NCBI GenBank assembly: GCA_036971475.1
Contig: JBAIZL010000002.1
Location: forward strand, 228,240,143 to 228,304,142
Source of the DNA: Prosapia bicincta
Lineage: Eukaryota > Arthropoda > Insecta > Hemiptera > Cercopidae
Direction of reading: 5' to 3'
DNA: 64,000 nt
Shown: positions 58,101-59,614 of the stretch, piece by piece
Numbering within the stretch: the stretch's first letter is position 1
How the letters are laid out: each line of letters opens with the position of its first letter
Translations under genes and position numbers: made by a program
The notes under the pieces: model-generated
What the model was told of the DNA's origin: nothing
What the model saw: the letters and a program-made list of their open reading frames with translations, nothing else
Database searches by the model: none

Positions 58101-59614
58101 ACGTTTCCAAGTGTAAGTTAACAATTTAACAACTTTTAGTTAAAAAAACTCTGGTTGCAAGTAATATCAAAGTGTAATAAGTAATTAACAACCAGCTTGT
58201 CATGAACAGGAAGAAGATTTCTATATTTAAAAAAATTGTTATTAAAATAATTTAAATAATAAATATCTAAAATAAATTAAAAACAAAATATTGCTTTCAG
58301 TCTCATACTTAGAGCTTGATTGTAAGTTCCCTTTTATACTCACTCAACTAATTGATAACTCTATCATTGTACAAAACTTATATAATTTTAAAAACATGTT
58401 ATCACATTACAAATACATTGAGAAAACTACAAAGACACAATGGCACTGAACCGTCACTGTCACCATCAATATCACTAAGTTCACTGTAAACTATATAACA
58501 GTCCATGATTCAACTCAGATGATTGTAACACACAACTATGATATACCTGAACTATTAAGACTAGATTATAGGAGCTTGACCTAAATGGCAGCTGATAAGT
58601 TGGTTGTAAGAAACCATTAGAATGGCAGTTAAATTCCTACCTTATTTGACCTGTCATTCCAAAGACGGATATAATTATCTTCTTTGATGGTGACAGTTTT
58701 GAGAGACAAAAAACAGATGCCGCTCGCTCATGAGAAATTTGTTGCACATGCTTATCTGAAGTACAGAGACGATAACACAGGGGTTAAGCCGCCTAACCGT
58801 TAACTGTTTATTGATGACACATGTAACCCAACATCAACCGCCTGCAGAAAATAATCGATGCATAACTAGCAACAGCAATCCGCAATGGGTTAAACTATTT
58901 TTTGTGTTGTTCCTAATTTCAAAAACACTTTAACCTTTTTATTTGAAGTTAATACTTCTTTGGTTGATTATAATTATGTTTTGTATAGGAGAAAAATCAC
59001 CACATCCATCACATACTAGCTGTTGATTAAATGATAACGTATGATTACATACAACAATTTTAAAATCCCTATTAAATATATTCTTCAAATTAAGTATTCA
59101 CTTCAGTAGGTCAGTCCCACAAGCTATTTTTTTTTATCGTCTAATTTACAAATTTAAATAGCAATGGTTCGGCAAATAAACGATGCTTTCAAAGAAAAAC
59201 TTACCAAACCATTATTGTTATATAAGTTGAAAAATTTACAATAATTTTATAAAAAATCAATTAAACTGGTCCTAAAAAACAAATATTATTATAAATAATT
59301 CACTTTTGAGCTAAGTTTGTGAGAAAAACATCAGCAGCAAACATGGAATATAACTCAAGTATCACAAATGTATTTAAAAAATTAATTTAATGACCAAACA
59401 TTAAACATATATTTGTGAGATTCGAGTTATTTTACTTGTTTGCTCCTTATTACTATAAGTACCTACCATAGTCATTGCTAATAGTACATCCTTCAGTTCC
59501 ATCAATATTGTTTGTTGGCATGAAAGATATATTTCCCAATTTGAGCACTGAAGCAACTACTTTGAGCACACTGAATATTTCTTCTGGAGAGAGTCCCATC
59601 ACTTCCAAAGCTTT
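864..59614 (-). CDS. Myo1b: Class I unconventional myosin (MYO1A/MYO1B type), partial, 10 exons
   Basis: Actin-based motor of the single-headed, membrane-binding myosin I class. It works at the plasma membrane and endosomes and uses calmodulin-type light chains. Ten exons join in frame (1689 nt, 563 codons), all with AG/GT borders and matching phases. In order they carry the LKLGNISF segment, the HSRDTLCK helix, the relay region LDVYGFE, KQEQEEY, the strut HYVRCVKPN, the SH-helix segment LLETVRVRR, the converter and lever [13 protein letters not shown], two IQ-like stretches, and a tail segment with DWP and KWR. Residue-by-residue the order and spacing follow vertebrate MYO1B; the expected insect counterpart is Myo95E (family knowledge, not searched). 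P-loop, switch I and start codon are not in the window. Introns range from 85 bp (18405-18489) to 19.8 kb (26520-46319) and hold almost every transposon in the window. No frameshift or stop was seen in the exons, so the gene looks functional. Confidence 0.93.
1002..2646. other. Myosin intron, no gene seen
   Basis: AT-rich intron. The only structure is a hairpin: 2216-2235 and 2286-2305 are perfect 20-bp inverted copies, with a second inner pair at 2239-2251 and 2270-2282. A small undetected myosin exon may lie here. Confidence 0.4.
2647..3709 (+). mobile_element. Degenerate piggyBac-like DNA transposon
   Basis: A cut-and-paste element of the piggyBac superfamily. The left end follows TTAA at 2643-2646 and begins CCCTTAGCACTCG. 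The right end at 3697-3709 is CAAGTGCTAAGGG, the inverted copy with one mismatch, followed by ATAA where TTAA is expected. The plus strand carries broken transposase: about 3050-3240 resembles the MGGVDL and adjoining segments with many stops, and 3256-3531 is an open C-terminal stretch with [16 protein letters not shown], then [18 protein letters not shown] and [11 protein letters not shown], the cysteine-rich tail of these proteins. Inactive. Confidence 0.8.
3256..3531 (+). pseudogene. piggyBac-like transposase, C-terminal remnant
   Basis: A 91-residue open stretch. RGRPS followed by ERLNG and then a Cys/His-rich end (VVCS, FHCK, CFQRYHT) is the usual end of PGBD4-like transposases. The catalytic core upstream is full of stops. 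The ATG at 3256 is accidental; the reading frame enters from a mutated upstream part. Confidence 0.75.
3714..4034. other. Myosin intron, no gene seen
   Basis: AT-rich, with a short near-perfect palindrome at about 3738-3759 centred on GTTAAC. No coding signal. Confidence 0.4.
4035..4121 (-). CDS. Myo1b: Myosin I exon: further IQ motif
   Basis: A 29-codon exon, phase 0 at both ends: [18 protein letters not shown] then [21 protein letters not shown] parallels VIQSYIRGWK of MYO1B, a third light-chain site. The acceptor is tattttttag and the donor AAG/GTTTGT. The 6.8-kb intron separating it from the previous IQ exon holds the LINE and the mariner elements. Confidence 0.88.
4122..4869. other. Myosin intron, A-rich, no gene seen
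   Basis: A-rich simple sequence at 4620-4690 and 4830-4870 next to the LINE. The long open frames here (4539-4788, minus) are low-complexity Phe/Leu/Ile/Tyr runs and are not genes. Confidence 0.5.
4870..6330 (-). mobile_element. 5'-truncated Jockey-type non-LTR retrotransposon (LINE)
   Basis: The minus strand keeps most of the second ORF in several frames. About 6330-6250 holds [15 protein letters not shown]. 6229-5834 has [31 protein letters not shown] and [10 protein letters not shown], all reverse-transcriptase motifs. 5774-5560 has the thumb segment with [11 protein letters not shown]. 5480-5300 has an RNase H-like piece ([22 protein letters not shown]). 5131-4874 has the C-terminal knuckle [17 protein letters not shown]. 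The catalytic YADD stretch is lost between the 5834 and 5774 segments. Frameshifts and stops make it inactive. The 5' endonuclease ORF is missing, as is usual for LINE copies. Confidence 0.88.
5834..6229 (-). pseudogene. LINE reverse transcriptase fragment
   Basis: 131 residues from [14 protein letters not shown] to SILSCFLLL. It contains the finger motif ([13 protein letters not shown]), the first catalytic region with FFDFEKTYD, and [17 protein letters not shown] replaces the family FDxEKAYD, so the first Asp is retained. The frame breaks straight after SILS. Confidence 0.85.
6340..7040. other. Myosin intron between LINE and mariner
   Basis: AT-rich. It holds only the candidate cassette exon at 6643-6702. 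Confidence 0.4.
6643..6702 (-). CDS. Candidate 20-codon cassette exon in the IQ region
   Basis: On the minus strand a pyrimidine-rich tract ending atgaag is followed by 60 nt with no stop in phase 0 ([20 protein letters not shown]), then GTT/GTAAGTAT, a near-ideal donor. It lies between the IQ exons 10941-11090 and 4035-4121, both phase 0 on the facing sides, so its inclusion would keep the frame. GC is about 50% against roughly 25-30% around it. I do not recognise the peptide. Vertebrate Myo1b also varies its lever arm by splicing, but the inserted residues here are not an IQ motif. It could be a chance island or an old transposon scrap. Confidence 0.3.
7041..7921 (-). mobile_element. Inward-facing double mariner 5' end (fold-back mariner derivative)
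   Basis: The left arm 7041-7245 and the reverse complement of 7705-7921 are the same sequence with scattered changes: both read GAATTC, then GGTATCTGTTGGCAAGCCA, GGATCCATTCATCAC and CGTTTTCT. Each arm encodes the start of a mariner transposase (CRVIRFL on the left, [11 protein letters not shown] on the right), so both 5' ends point inward. Between them, on the minus strand, 7627-7253 continues the right-hand copy: [51 protein letters not shown]. No DDE/D catalytic core remains. It arose by deletion and inversion of two copies and is inactive. Confidence 0.8.
7253..7627 (-). pseudogene. Mariner transposase, N-terminal helix-turn-helix fragment
   Basis: 124 residues open. FKDGRTN...EERSGRPS is the linker between the two DNA-binding helix-turn-helix units of mariner transposases, and [19 protein letters not shown] is the second one. 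The C-terminal part drifts out of frame. The catalytic domain is absent. Confidence 0.8.
7930..9130. other. Myosin intron, no gene seen
   Basis: AT-rich sequence without recognisable coding or repeat structure. The 74-residue open frame at 8736-8960 has no family resemblance. Confidence 0.4.
9138..9500 (+). mobile_element. Mariner 5' end
   Basis: It starts near GGGATACCCATAAGAACCGG, a mariner-like terminal repeat. About 9300-9500 then encodes broken transposase N-terminus: [16 protein letters not shown] in one frame and [20 protein letters not shown] in another. It stops after GRPSTA, so only the first third of the element remains. Confidence 0.7.
9501..10940. other. Myosin intron, no gene seen
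   Basis: AT-rich. A poly(T) run at about 9868-9889 may be the tail of an old minus-strand retro-insertion. Nothing else is supported. Confidence 0.4.
10941..11090 (-). CDS. Myo1b: Myosin I exon: lever-arm start and first IQ motif
   Basis: 50 codons, phase 0 at both ends. [20 protein letters not shown] is followed by [12 protein letters not shown] and then [32 protein letters not shown] fits the IQ consensus (IQxxxRGxxxR), which binds calmodulin-like light chains. The second half, [11 protein letters not shown], begins another IQ-like helix that continues into the exon at 4035-4121. Confidence 0.94.
11157..11322. repeat. Penelope-type fold-back with hammerhead-like core
   Basis: Inverted arms at about 11157-11185 and 11292-11322 share the block TCACTTTTACATTAGTTTAT. 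Between them, on the minus strand, 11266-11237 reads CTGATGA, one A, GATC, a ten-base loop, GATC, GAAA. This is the same layout as in the Penelope termini elsewhere in the window. The link to Penelope-like elements rests on that shared motif. Confidence 0.6.
11323..12858. other. Myosin intron, no gene seen
   Basis: AT-rich. A short (GA)n patch lies at 11460-11475. No coding signal. Confidence 0.4.
12859..13075 (-). CDS. Myo1b: Myosin I exon: SH1 helix and converter
   Basis: One base completes Gly, then 72 codons: [47 protein letters not shown]. The LLExVRVRRxG block is the SH1 helix and FGRTKLFVR is the end of the converter leading to the lever arm. It aligns with MYO1B without gaps. Start phase 2, end phase 0, donor TCA/GTAAGT. 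Confidence 0.95.
13167..14930 (+). mobile_element. Degenerate Tigger/jerky-type (pogo superfamily) transposon
   Basis: It starts CACTCTCTATAATCCGG after TA, a pogo-type terminal repeat. Downstream, broken plus-strand frames match pogo/jerky transposases: [12 protein letters not shown] near 13440, and near 14060-14210 [16 protein letters not shown], then [20 protein letters not shown] and LLQLMD, which is the second Asp (LDN) and the LPPNVTxLLQPMD third-Asp block of the DDE/D core. Many stops. The far terminal repeat was not found. Confidence 0.8.
15050..16122 (+). mobile_element. Mariner element, 3'-truncated at a (TA)n array
   Basis: It begins CGAGGTCTGTTAAAAAAATA after a TA dinucleotide. 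Transposase starts at 15246 (MDSLKNQ) with early stops, then stays open from 15486 to about 16060. The catalytic Asp motifs [12 protein letters not shown] and [10 protein letters not shown] are intact. A poly(C) expansion at 16070-16081 shifts the frame just before the third Asp block, which reads [13 protein letters not shown] in the next frame. The element ends abruptly at the (TA)n run starting 16124. It is the best preserved mariner in the window but cannot make an active enzyme. Confidence 0.88.
15486..16193 (+). pseudogene. Mariner transposase, frameshifted before the third catalytic Asp
   Basis: The open part runs [20 protein letters not shown] (second helix-turn-helix), [39 protein letters not shown] and [17 protein letters not shown]. 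WVPHxL reads FVPRLM here. The last 30 residues are frameshift and microsatellite translation. Upstream in-frame stops at about 15267 and 15402 separate it from the true start at 15246. Confidence 0.85.
16124..16170. repeat. (TA)n microsatellite
   Basis: About 23 TA units, placed exactly between the truncated mariner and the Penelope fold-back. Confidence 0.95.
16171..16549. repeat. Penelope-like 3'-terminal fold-back, 150-bp arms
   Basis: 16171-16320 and 16400-16549 are nearly perfect inverted copies around an 80-bp spacer. The spacer and right arm equal the 3' end of the Penelope-like element at 63150-63375 (CTTTAATCTGTGCATCTGTG through CCTAGTCCAAAAAATCTA). A hammerhead-like core lies on the plus strand at 16424-16450 (TTGATAA, A, GACC, loop ACTGTGT, GGTC, GAAA) and is mirrored in the left arm. 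(TA)n lies next to the left arm and a second array starts 33 bp beyond the right arm. Confidence 0.85.
16583..16608. repeat. (TA)n microsatellite
   Basis: About 12 TA units shortly downstream of the 16171-16549 fold-back. Confidence 0.9.
16620..16790 (-). repeat. Old copy of a second Penelope-like 3' end
   Basis: Read on the minus strand this matches the family at 52797-52970: TGACAGTGATCAAGTGACTG, GGTACCTCATCAGAG, then the block pairing with GTGGTGGAA and the end near CAATGGAATAATAATGG. GAAA has mutated to GAAC. Confidence 0.6.
16791..17169. other. Myosin intron, no gene seen
   Basis: (GA)-rich patch at 16795-16840, otherwise AT-rich. Confidence 0.4.
17170..17540 (+). pseudogene. GIY-YIG endonuclease remnant of a Penelope-like element
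   Basis: The plus strand encodes [20 protein letters not shown] then ITRFKEHLA, matching the GIY-YIG pattern CxxCxxxYIGQTxRxxxxRxxEH (here NID for YIG). In another frame [12 protein letters not shown] follows, as in full domains. Frames are broken and the catalytic Tyr is lost. Confidence 0.65.
17541..18214. other. Myosin intron, no gene seen
   Basis: A GC-richer stretch at 17640-17830 is probably more of the transposon remnant but matches nothing I recognise. Confidence 0.35.
18215..18404 (-). CDS. Myo1b: Myosin I exon: strut and SH2 region
   Basis: Two bases complete Gly, then come 62 codons from [18 protein letters not shown] to LVQHQVRYL, plus GG completing Gly. HYVRCVKPN is the strut and actin-interface signature (usually HYVRCIKPN). 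TTGTQFK matches the TAGxQFK before the actin-binding loop 2/3 region. The intron upstream is only 85 bp, the shortest in the gene. Confidence 0.95.
18490..18626 (-). CDS. Myo1b: Myosin I exon: [12 protein letters not shown] to LFPE
   Basis: 45 codons between partial codons. The sequence [37 protein letters not shown] matches the family block HYAGKVTY...FxxKNNDLLxRDL...LFPEG. The acceptor is attaag/G and the donor GAAG/GTAATC, splitting the Gly codon shared with the next exon only 85 bp away. Confidence 0.94.
18627..19699. other. Myosin intron with a 43-bp tandem duplication
   Basis: 19345-19387 and 19388-19430 are direct copies differing at one base. The rest is AT-rich. 19080-19260 may be the degraded 5' part of the piggyBac relic that follows. 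Confidence 0.5.
19700..20231 (+). pseudogene. piggyBac-like transposase relic
   Basis: About 19770-19890 encodes [20 protein letters not shown] then [10 protein letters not shown]. This is the piggyBac core KPxKYGIKxxxLCDAxTxY...EVYxG, whose Asp is catalytic. 20001-20231 encodes the C-terminal end with [17 protein letters not shown] and [11 protein letters not shown], the cysteine-rich tail. The catalytic middle is deleted. Confidence 0.78.
20240..20917. other. Myosin intron, no gene seen
   Basis: AT-rich, with no coding signal. Confidence 0.4.
20919..21104. repeat. Short Penelope-type fold-back plus (TA)n(TG)n
   Basis: 20919-20938 and 20941-20961 are inverted copies of CTTTCGGTCACTTGACCATT. 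The right side continues with GTGCCTCATCACAACAAGG and TGCACTTAGTGGTGGA, the 3' end family of 52797-52970, and runs into (TA)n at about 21026-21083 and (TG)n to 21104. Confidence 0.75.
21224..21399 (-). CDS. Myo1b: Myosin I exon: [12 protein letters not shown], after the relay
   Basis: 58 codons plus two bases. It begins [12 protein letters not shown] (family: NTNGILAMLDEECLRPG) and ends NSLPPNCF, followed by AG that completes Arg with the next exon. The middle ([19 protein letters not shown]) is hydrophilic and poorly conserved, as in other myosin I proteins. The acceptor is atatttcag and the donor TTTTAG/GTTG. The usual CLRPG after LDEE is replaced by SSKSV, a local divergence. Confidence 0.9.
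21692..21827. repeat. Penelope-type fold-back with hammerhead-like core
   Basis: Arms 21692-21738 and 21781-21827 (AACAATTATAAAATTAAGTG on the right). The loop holds TTGACAA, T, GGGA, loop, TCTC, GAAA at 21753-21778 on the plus strand. The same core is present on the minus strand at 44149-44124 inside another fold-back with a GIY-YIG remnant. Confidence 0.72.
21912..22106. repeat. Penelope-type fold-back, family of 57266-58164
   Basis: Arms 21912-22008 and 22032-22106 share CTTGCGACCAGACTT and GGAAACGTTTTTGTC. The plus strand at 22017-22038 reads CTGAAGA, A, GTC, GTAA, GAC, AAAA; the GAAA is mutated. The intact version lies at 58079-58100. A 25-bp indel distinguishes the arms. Confidence 0.75.
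22110..23270. other. Myosin intron, no gene seen
   Basis: AT-rich. A GC-richer 70-nt patch at 22892-22961 (minus) has splice-like borders but breaks the myosin frame. Confidence 0.4.
23275..24358. mobile_element. Possible TTAA-flanked element
   Basis: TTAA at 23271-23274 and 24359-24362 enclose ends that are loosely inverted: GCATACCAGTACGCCG on the left and, reversed, GCGTACCGGCACAC on the right. About 23640-23950 on the minus strand repeats the interior of the Tigger-type element at 51940-52130 (for example GACATATGCATTA). No transposase seen. A composite of old insertions is equally likely. Confidence 0.35.
24363..26285. other. Myosin intron, no gene seen
   Basis: A moderately GC-richer block at 24640-24910 has no recognisable content. 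The rest is AT-rich. Confidence 0.35.
26286..26519 (-). CDS. Myo1b: Myosin I exon: relay helix and lower-50K actin-binding region
   Basis: A 78-codon exon, phase 0 at both ends. It starts [19 protein letters not shown], where LDVYGFE is the relay-helix signature of all myosins (usually LDIYGFE). It continues [36 protein letters not shown] and ends CHLIEK. The acceptor is tttcag/GTG and the donor AAG/GTAATG. Compared with MYO1B the only notable change is [10 protein letters not shown] where IFEDNSFEQF is usual. This is one of the most diagnostic exons for calling the gene a myosin. Confidence 0.96.
26880..27560 (+). pseudogene. Tigger/jerky transposase relic
   Basis: Broken plus-strand frames give [22 protein letters not shown] residues near 27080, [14 protein letters not shown], then [16 protein letters not shown] and [13 protein letters not shown]. 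These follow the order of the centromere-protein-B-like DNA-binding domain and the end of the DDE/D core in Tigger proteins, with an internal deletion of the catalytic centre. Confidence 0.65.
27570..29040. other. Myosin intron, no gene seen
   Basis: AT-rich. Open frames at 27816-28025 and 28174-28392 have no family resemblance. A decayed 35-bp direct repeat (CTCAAA-AGTC-CTTGCC) lies at 28515-28585. Confidence 0.35.
29049..29480. repeat. Large Penelope-type fold-back, about 210-bp arms
   Basis: 29049-29258 and 29267-29480 are almost perfect inverted copies with a spacer of about 8 bp. In the right arm, plus strand, 29380-29410 reads TTGAGAA, T, GCTGG, nine-base loop, CCGGC, GAAA; the left arm mirrors it. 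(TA) runs lie on both sides (29038-29048 and 29519-29580). No coding sequence inside. Confidence 0.82.
29519..29580. repeat. (TA)n microsatellite
   Basis: About 31 TA units close to the right border of the 29049-29480 fold-back. Confidence 0.95.
29590..32480. other. Myosin intron, no gene seen
   Basis: AT-rich. A (TG)n(CG) patch lies at 30369-30420. The 155-residue minus frame at 29929-30396 is a low-complexity Leu/Phe/Ile-rich antisense of an A-rich tract and is not called. Confidence 0.4.
32481..33325 (+). repeat. Left LTR of the gypsy-type element
   Basis: Starts at CTTGATTCTGAAAAAC and ends before the primer-binding site. Colinear with 35502-36300 with numerous substitutions and small indels. 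Confidence 0.75.
33430..34570 (+). pseudogene. Gag remnant of the gypsy-type element
   Basis: The plus strand shows a Lys/Glu-rich coiled region (33480-34100) with several stops. An open 84-residue piece at 34187-34441 holds [32 protein letters not shown] and [12 protein letters not shown], typical of insect retrotransposon gag. [14 protein letters not shown] follows in another frame at about 34485-34525. Confidence 0.75.
34985..35450 (+). pseudogene. Reverse transcriptase/RNase H remnant of the gypsy-type element
   Basis: Pieces in different frames: [20 protein letters not shown] and FYNRFL (connection region), [19 protein letters not shown] (first RNase H Asp), and [20 protein letters not shown]. 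The order is that of Ty3/gypsy pol. The YxDD region upstream and the integrase downstream are absent. Confidence 0.8.
35502..36300 (+). repeat. Right LTR of the gypsy-type element
   Basis: Starts CTTGACTCTGAAAAAC. Same block order as the left LTR to about ATTAAAAATTTTTTGTAATA. Confidence 0.75.
36310..37985. other. Myosin intron, no gene seen
   Basis: AT-rich. The minus strand at 36580-36780 has a short stretch ([10 protein letters not shown]) that may be a very old LINE end. Confidence 0.35.
37990..38713. mobile_element. Near-perfect 0.72-kb palindromic MITE
   Basis: The left arm 37990-38345 and the right arm 38361-38713 are inverted copies, ending in TTTATTACGGCGGCCCC on both sides. The centre holds AACGTTAACT. 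Arms differ by few substitutions and by A/T-run lengths, so this is one of the youngest insertions. It has no coding capacity of its own and lacks the Penelope motif and microsatellite borders. Superfamily not identified. Confidence 0.85.
38720..40655. other. Myosin intron, no gene seen
   Basis: Open frames of 60-82 residues (38854-39066, 39095-39280, 39662-39862, 40124-40372) show no motif I recognise and are not called. Confidence 0.4.
40660..41210 (-). pseudogene. LINE ORF2 C-terminal fragment
   Basis: The minus strand reads [15 protein letters not shown] (41194-41000 frame), and in other frames [12 protein letters not shown] and, near 40850-40680, [20 protein letters not shown] followed by [25 protein letters not shown] with the preceding spacing is the C-terminal knuckle of Jockey-like LINEs. 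It is a different family from the LINE at 4870-6330, and frames are broken. Confidence 0.65.
41215..42640. other. Myosin intron, no gene seen
   Basis: AT-rich, with a poly(G) run of 13-14 at about 42530-42543. No coding signal. Confidence 0.4.
42645..43236. mobile_element. Tigger/pogo-type MITE
   Basis: TA at 42643-42644 and 43237-43238 flank ends starting CAGTTGAGTCTCTATAATTC and, reversed, CAGTAGTCTCGAAAATC. The first 150 bp match the terminal sequence of the Tigger at 63558 (for example TTCCTGTGCATTAGAAAAA). The interior is a minisatellite instead of transposase. Confidence 0.82.
42817..43163. repeat. 50-bp minisatellite inside the MITE
   Basis: About seven units starting near 42817, 42867, 42921, 42971, 43020, 43070 and 43120, each built on TTTCTTGGAA...CATTTCCTTTGCATAC. 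Two alternating subtypes end ATATGGTTATACACA or TATTGATATAAAGA, so the higher-order period is about 100 bp. Confidence 0.85.
43240..44050. other. Myosin intron, no gene seen
   Basis: AT-rich, with no recognisable content. Confidence 0.4.
44054..44691 (-). mobile_element. Penelope-like fold-back carrying a GIY-YIG remnant
   Basis: Inverted arms 44054-44108 and 44641-44691 (ACTTGCCTATAGTAGCACTT / reverse) enclose a minus-strand endonuclease remnant. Next to the left arm, minus strand, 44149-44124 reads TTGACAA, A, GGGA, loop, TCCC, GAAA. The arrangement (endonuclease, then core, then terminal inverted repeat) equals that of 57266-58164. Confidence 0.8.
44190..44660 (-). pseudogene. GIY-YIG endonuclease of a Penelope-like element
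   Basis: The minus strand reads [20 protein letters not shown] then [16 protein letters not shown] and [22 protein letters not shown]...FYIGQTxRxxxxRxxEH is the GIY-YIG core with the CxxC finger insert typical of Penelope-like elements. About 44650-44400 is nearly continuous; downstream there are stops. The reverse transcriptase part is missing. Confidence 0.82.
44710..46319. other. Myosin intron, no gene seen
   Basis: 44750-44900 holds another GC-richer inverted-looking patch (TAGCTAACCTGC / GTAGGTTAGCTTCG) that may be a terminal piece of a further retroelement. Otherwise AT-rich. Confidence 0.35.
46320..46531 (-). CDS. Myo1b: Myosin I exon: motor domain, LYEVCELL to RINESIK
   Basis: It encodes 70 codons after two bases that complete a Glu codon. 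Recognisable blocks are [31 protein letters not shown] and NRINESIK, matching MYO1B ...[27 protein letters not shown]. The family-typical DALAK reads DTLCK here. The surface-loop region between SRSLLPES and TELSAAEA carries the stretch in which myosins hold the TEDS-rule residue; candidate T or E residues are present. The donor is AAG/GTAATT, phase 0. The exon lies between two very large introns (12.9 kb upstream, 19.8 kb downstream). Confidence 0.93.
46532..48718. other. Myosin intron, no gene seen
   Basis: AT-rich, with no recognisable coding or repeat structure apart from short A/T runs. Confidence 0.4.
48719..48786. repeat. (TA)n microsatellite
   Basis: About 33 TA units at the left border of the Penelope fold-back array. 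Confidence 0.95.
48844..48965. repeat. Penelope-type fold-back (1st of array)
   Basis: Perfect 55-bp arms 48844-48898 and 48911-48965 (ATTGCACTTAATGGTGGATA). It is the end family of 52797-52970 cut inside the terminal region, so it lacks the GAAA core. Confidence 0.85.
48967..49179. repeat. Composite (TG)n/(CG)-variant microsatellite
   Basis: More than 200 bp of TG repeats with regular TTTG, GCGTG and GCGTTTG variants. It directly abuts the fold-back arm at 48965. Confidence 0.95.
49219..49423. repeat. Penelope-type fold-back (2nd of array)
   Basis: Arms 49219-49319 and 49320-49423 meet without spacer (AAACTGAGGTTTAG). The left arm, minus strand, 49307-49277: CTGAGGA, T, GTTGG, loop, CCAAC, GAAA. 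The right-arm copy reads CTGGGGA. Confidence 0.85.
49478..49658. repeat. Penelope-type fold-back (3rd of array)
   Basis: Arms 49478-49559 and 49574-49658. Core on the minus strand at 49564-49533: CCGAGGA, T, GGAGAC, loop, GTCTTT, GAAA. It ends in a short (TA)n at 49655-49675. Confidence 0.82.
49679..49912. repeat. Penelope-type fold-back (4th of array)
   Basis: Arms 49679-49782 and 49808-49912, family of 52797-52970. Right arm, plus, 49812-49835: TCGACAA, T, GTTC, AAGT, GAAC, GAAA. The sequence after the right arm continues into CAAAGTCAGTGCAAC, the natural 3' extension of the family. Confidence 0.82.
49928..50105. repeat. Penelope-type fold-back (5th of array)
   Basis: Arms 49928-49966 and 49967-50006 cover the core only. 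The right side continues to the complete 3' end CTCCTAGTCCAAAAAATTAT, as at 63250-63375. Core on plus 49985-50011: TTGACAA, A, GACC, ACTGTGT, GGTT, GAAA. Bordered by (TA)n. Confidence 0.82.
50522..51016 (+). CDS. Unidentified intact multi-pass membrane protein
   Basis: A 164-residue intact ORF starting [21 protein letters not shown] soluble N-terminal segment of about 38 residues is followed by hydrophobic segments around residues 39-55 ([14 protein letters not shown]), 60-75 ([13 protein letters not shown]), 95-125 ([26 protein letters not shown]) and 148-163 ([16 protein letters not shown]). These suggest four or five membrane spans with a lysine at the extreme C-terminus. The ATG is preceded by ttgttcacag/gtattcaag, a plausible splice acceptor, so a 5' non-coding exon may exist. 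An AATAAA lies at about 51299. It is nested on the opposite strand in a myosin intron. I do not recognise the family; a host gene, a retrogene or a captured viral gene are all possible. Confidence 0.55.
   Translation: MYDITQHLRNIQLMISDFLASNRMSPDMINDLKATVHPSVAFFGLIITCLFLYNFYRFFMKLAGYLLLSYLITQFINYKLNLPTSDINGQPIIIHQLLGAAVLFTLIYYRNFFFKIGALGAVLYAVYYTVSKSKNSSIMNNKEVEGFNVIAVIGMIVIIVLIFK
51020..51676. other. 3' flank of the 50522 ORF, no gene seen
   Basis: AT-rich, with no recognisable content beyond the possible polyadenylation signal. Confidence 0.35.
51679..52549. mobile_element. Tigger/pogo-type non-autonomous element
   Basis: TA at 51677-51678 and 52550-52551 flank 24-bp terminal inverted repeats: CAGTAAACTCCCGATTATTTGTGG on the left, reversed at the right end. 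Subterminal GCGGATTATC repeats lie near both ends. The interior has no transposase. Part of it (51940-52130) recurs inverted at 23640-23950. Confidence 0.88.
52797..52970 (+). repeat. Solitary Penelope-like 3' end
   Basis: Reads TCGACAATGGTCAAGTGACC (core plus stem) with AAAA in place of GAAA, then GTGCCTCATCAC, GCACTTAGTGGTGGAA, CATAAAGTCAGTGCAACGGA, and ends near ATGAAATATCACAA. This is the unpaired version of the family seen as fold-backs at 20919, 48844 and 49679. Confidence 0.75.
52971..55152. other. Myosin intron; decayed Tigger end, otherwise no gene
   Basis: 54168-54216 resembles the right end of the MITE at 43195-43236 (GAATTTAAC...TTTCGAG) and runs into (TG)n. 53730-53890 is rich in AACAAAAATA-type repeats. 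No genes. Confidence 0.4.
55153..55287 (-). CDS. Candidate alternative myosin exon (partial duplicate of the 46320-46531 exon)
   Basis: The minus strand reads GAATACAG then AG CTG TAT GAA, giving [19 protein letters not shown] and then TQRTV. This matches the beginning of the next constitutive exon ([19 protein letters not shown]) and the myosin I consensus around RTV. After TQRTV the similarity ends: the helix with RDALAK and the LYSRLF block is missing. A donor AGAG/GTACAG gives a 135-nt exon that enters and leaves in phase 1, so it could be included without breaking the frame and would add 45 residues. It could instead be a decayed mutually exclusive exon. GC content is well above the surrounding intron. 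Expression is unknown. Confidence 0.5.
55521..56738. mobile_element. Degenerate pogo/Tigger-type transposon
   Basis: TA-flanked (55519-55520, 56739-56740). Terminal repeats are CAGTAGAATTTGGATAACTC on the left and, reversed, CAGTAGAATGTAGATAATTC. The minus strand at 56600-56200 holds broken coding sequence including [13 protein letters not shown] and [14 protein letters not shown] cannot match this to the catalytic core, so the superfamily call rests on the ends and TA duplication. Confidence 0.7.
57266..58164 (-). mobile_element. Penelope-like fold-back with GIY-YIG endonuclease remnant
   Basis: Arms of about 200 bp (57266-57490, 57955-58164) are inverted and already include the start of the endonuclease 3' region. 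The right arm has the intact core on plus at 58079-58100: CTGAAGA, A, GTC, ATAA, GAC, GAAA, followed by ACGTTTCC. The element reads on the minus strand. Confidence 0.82.
57375..57790 (-). pseudogene. GIY-YIG endonuclease of a Penelope-like element
   Basis: The minus strand from about 57780 reads [20 protein letters not shown] then [20 protein letters not shown], with GIY, CxxC, YIG and the Arg and Glu-His catalytic positions all preserved. It continues [10 protein letters not shown] and after a stop or shift [12 protein letters not shown] (57580-57371), as in complete domains. The endonuclease is nearly intact but broken once; the reverse transcriptase is absent. Confidence 0.85.
58890..59466. 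other. Myosin intron, no gene seen
   Basis: AT-rich, without recognisable content. Confidence 0.4.
59467..59614 (-). CDS. Myo1b: Myosin I exon: motor domain, [12 protein letters not shown] segment
   Basis: Most 5' exon seen. It encodes 49 residues plus one base, starting [12 protein letters not shown], through [12 protein letters not shown], to ISNDY. This is the upper-50K helix of myosin I heads, which in MYO1B reads KALEVMGFSDQE...VLKLGNIEF. The acceptor is ttaaacag on the minus strand (start phase 0) and the donor is G/GTAGGT (end phase 1). Phase 1 fits both the 46531 acceptor and the alternative 55287 acceptor, each completing a GAA or GAG codon for Glu. The upstream exons that would carry the P-loop and switch I were not found between 59615 and 64000. 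Confidence 0.9.

Larger units (their letters stand above)
57173..58889. mobile_element. piggyBac-type non-autonomous element with a nested Penelope fold-back
   Basis: TTAA at 57169-57172 and 58890-58893; perfect 13-bp terminal inverted repeat CCCATTGCGGATT. The outer parts (57173-57265 and 58165-58889) match sequence at 59866 and, inverted, at 60178-60420. The middle (57266-58164) is a separate Penelope-like insertion. Confidence 0.82.
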
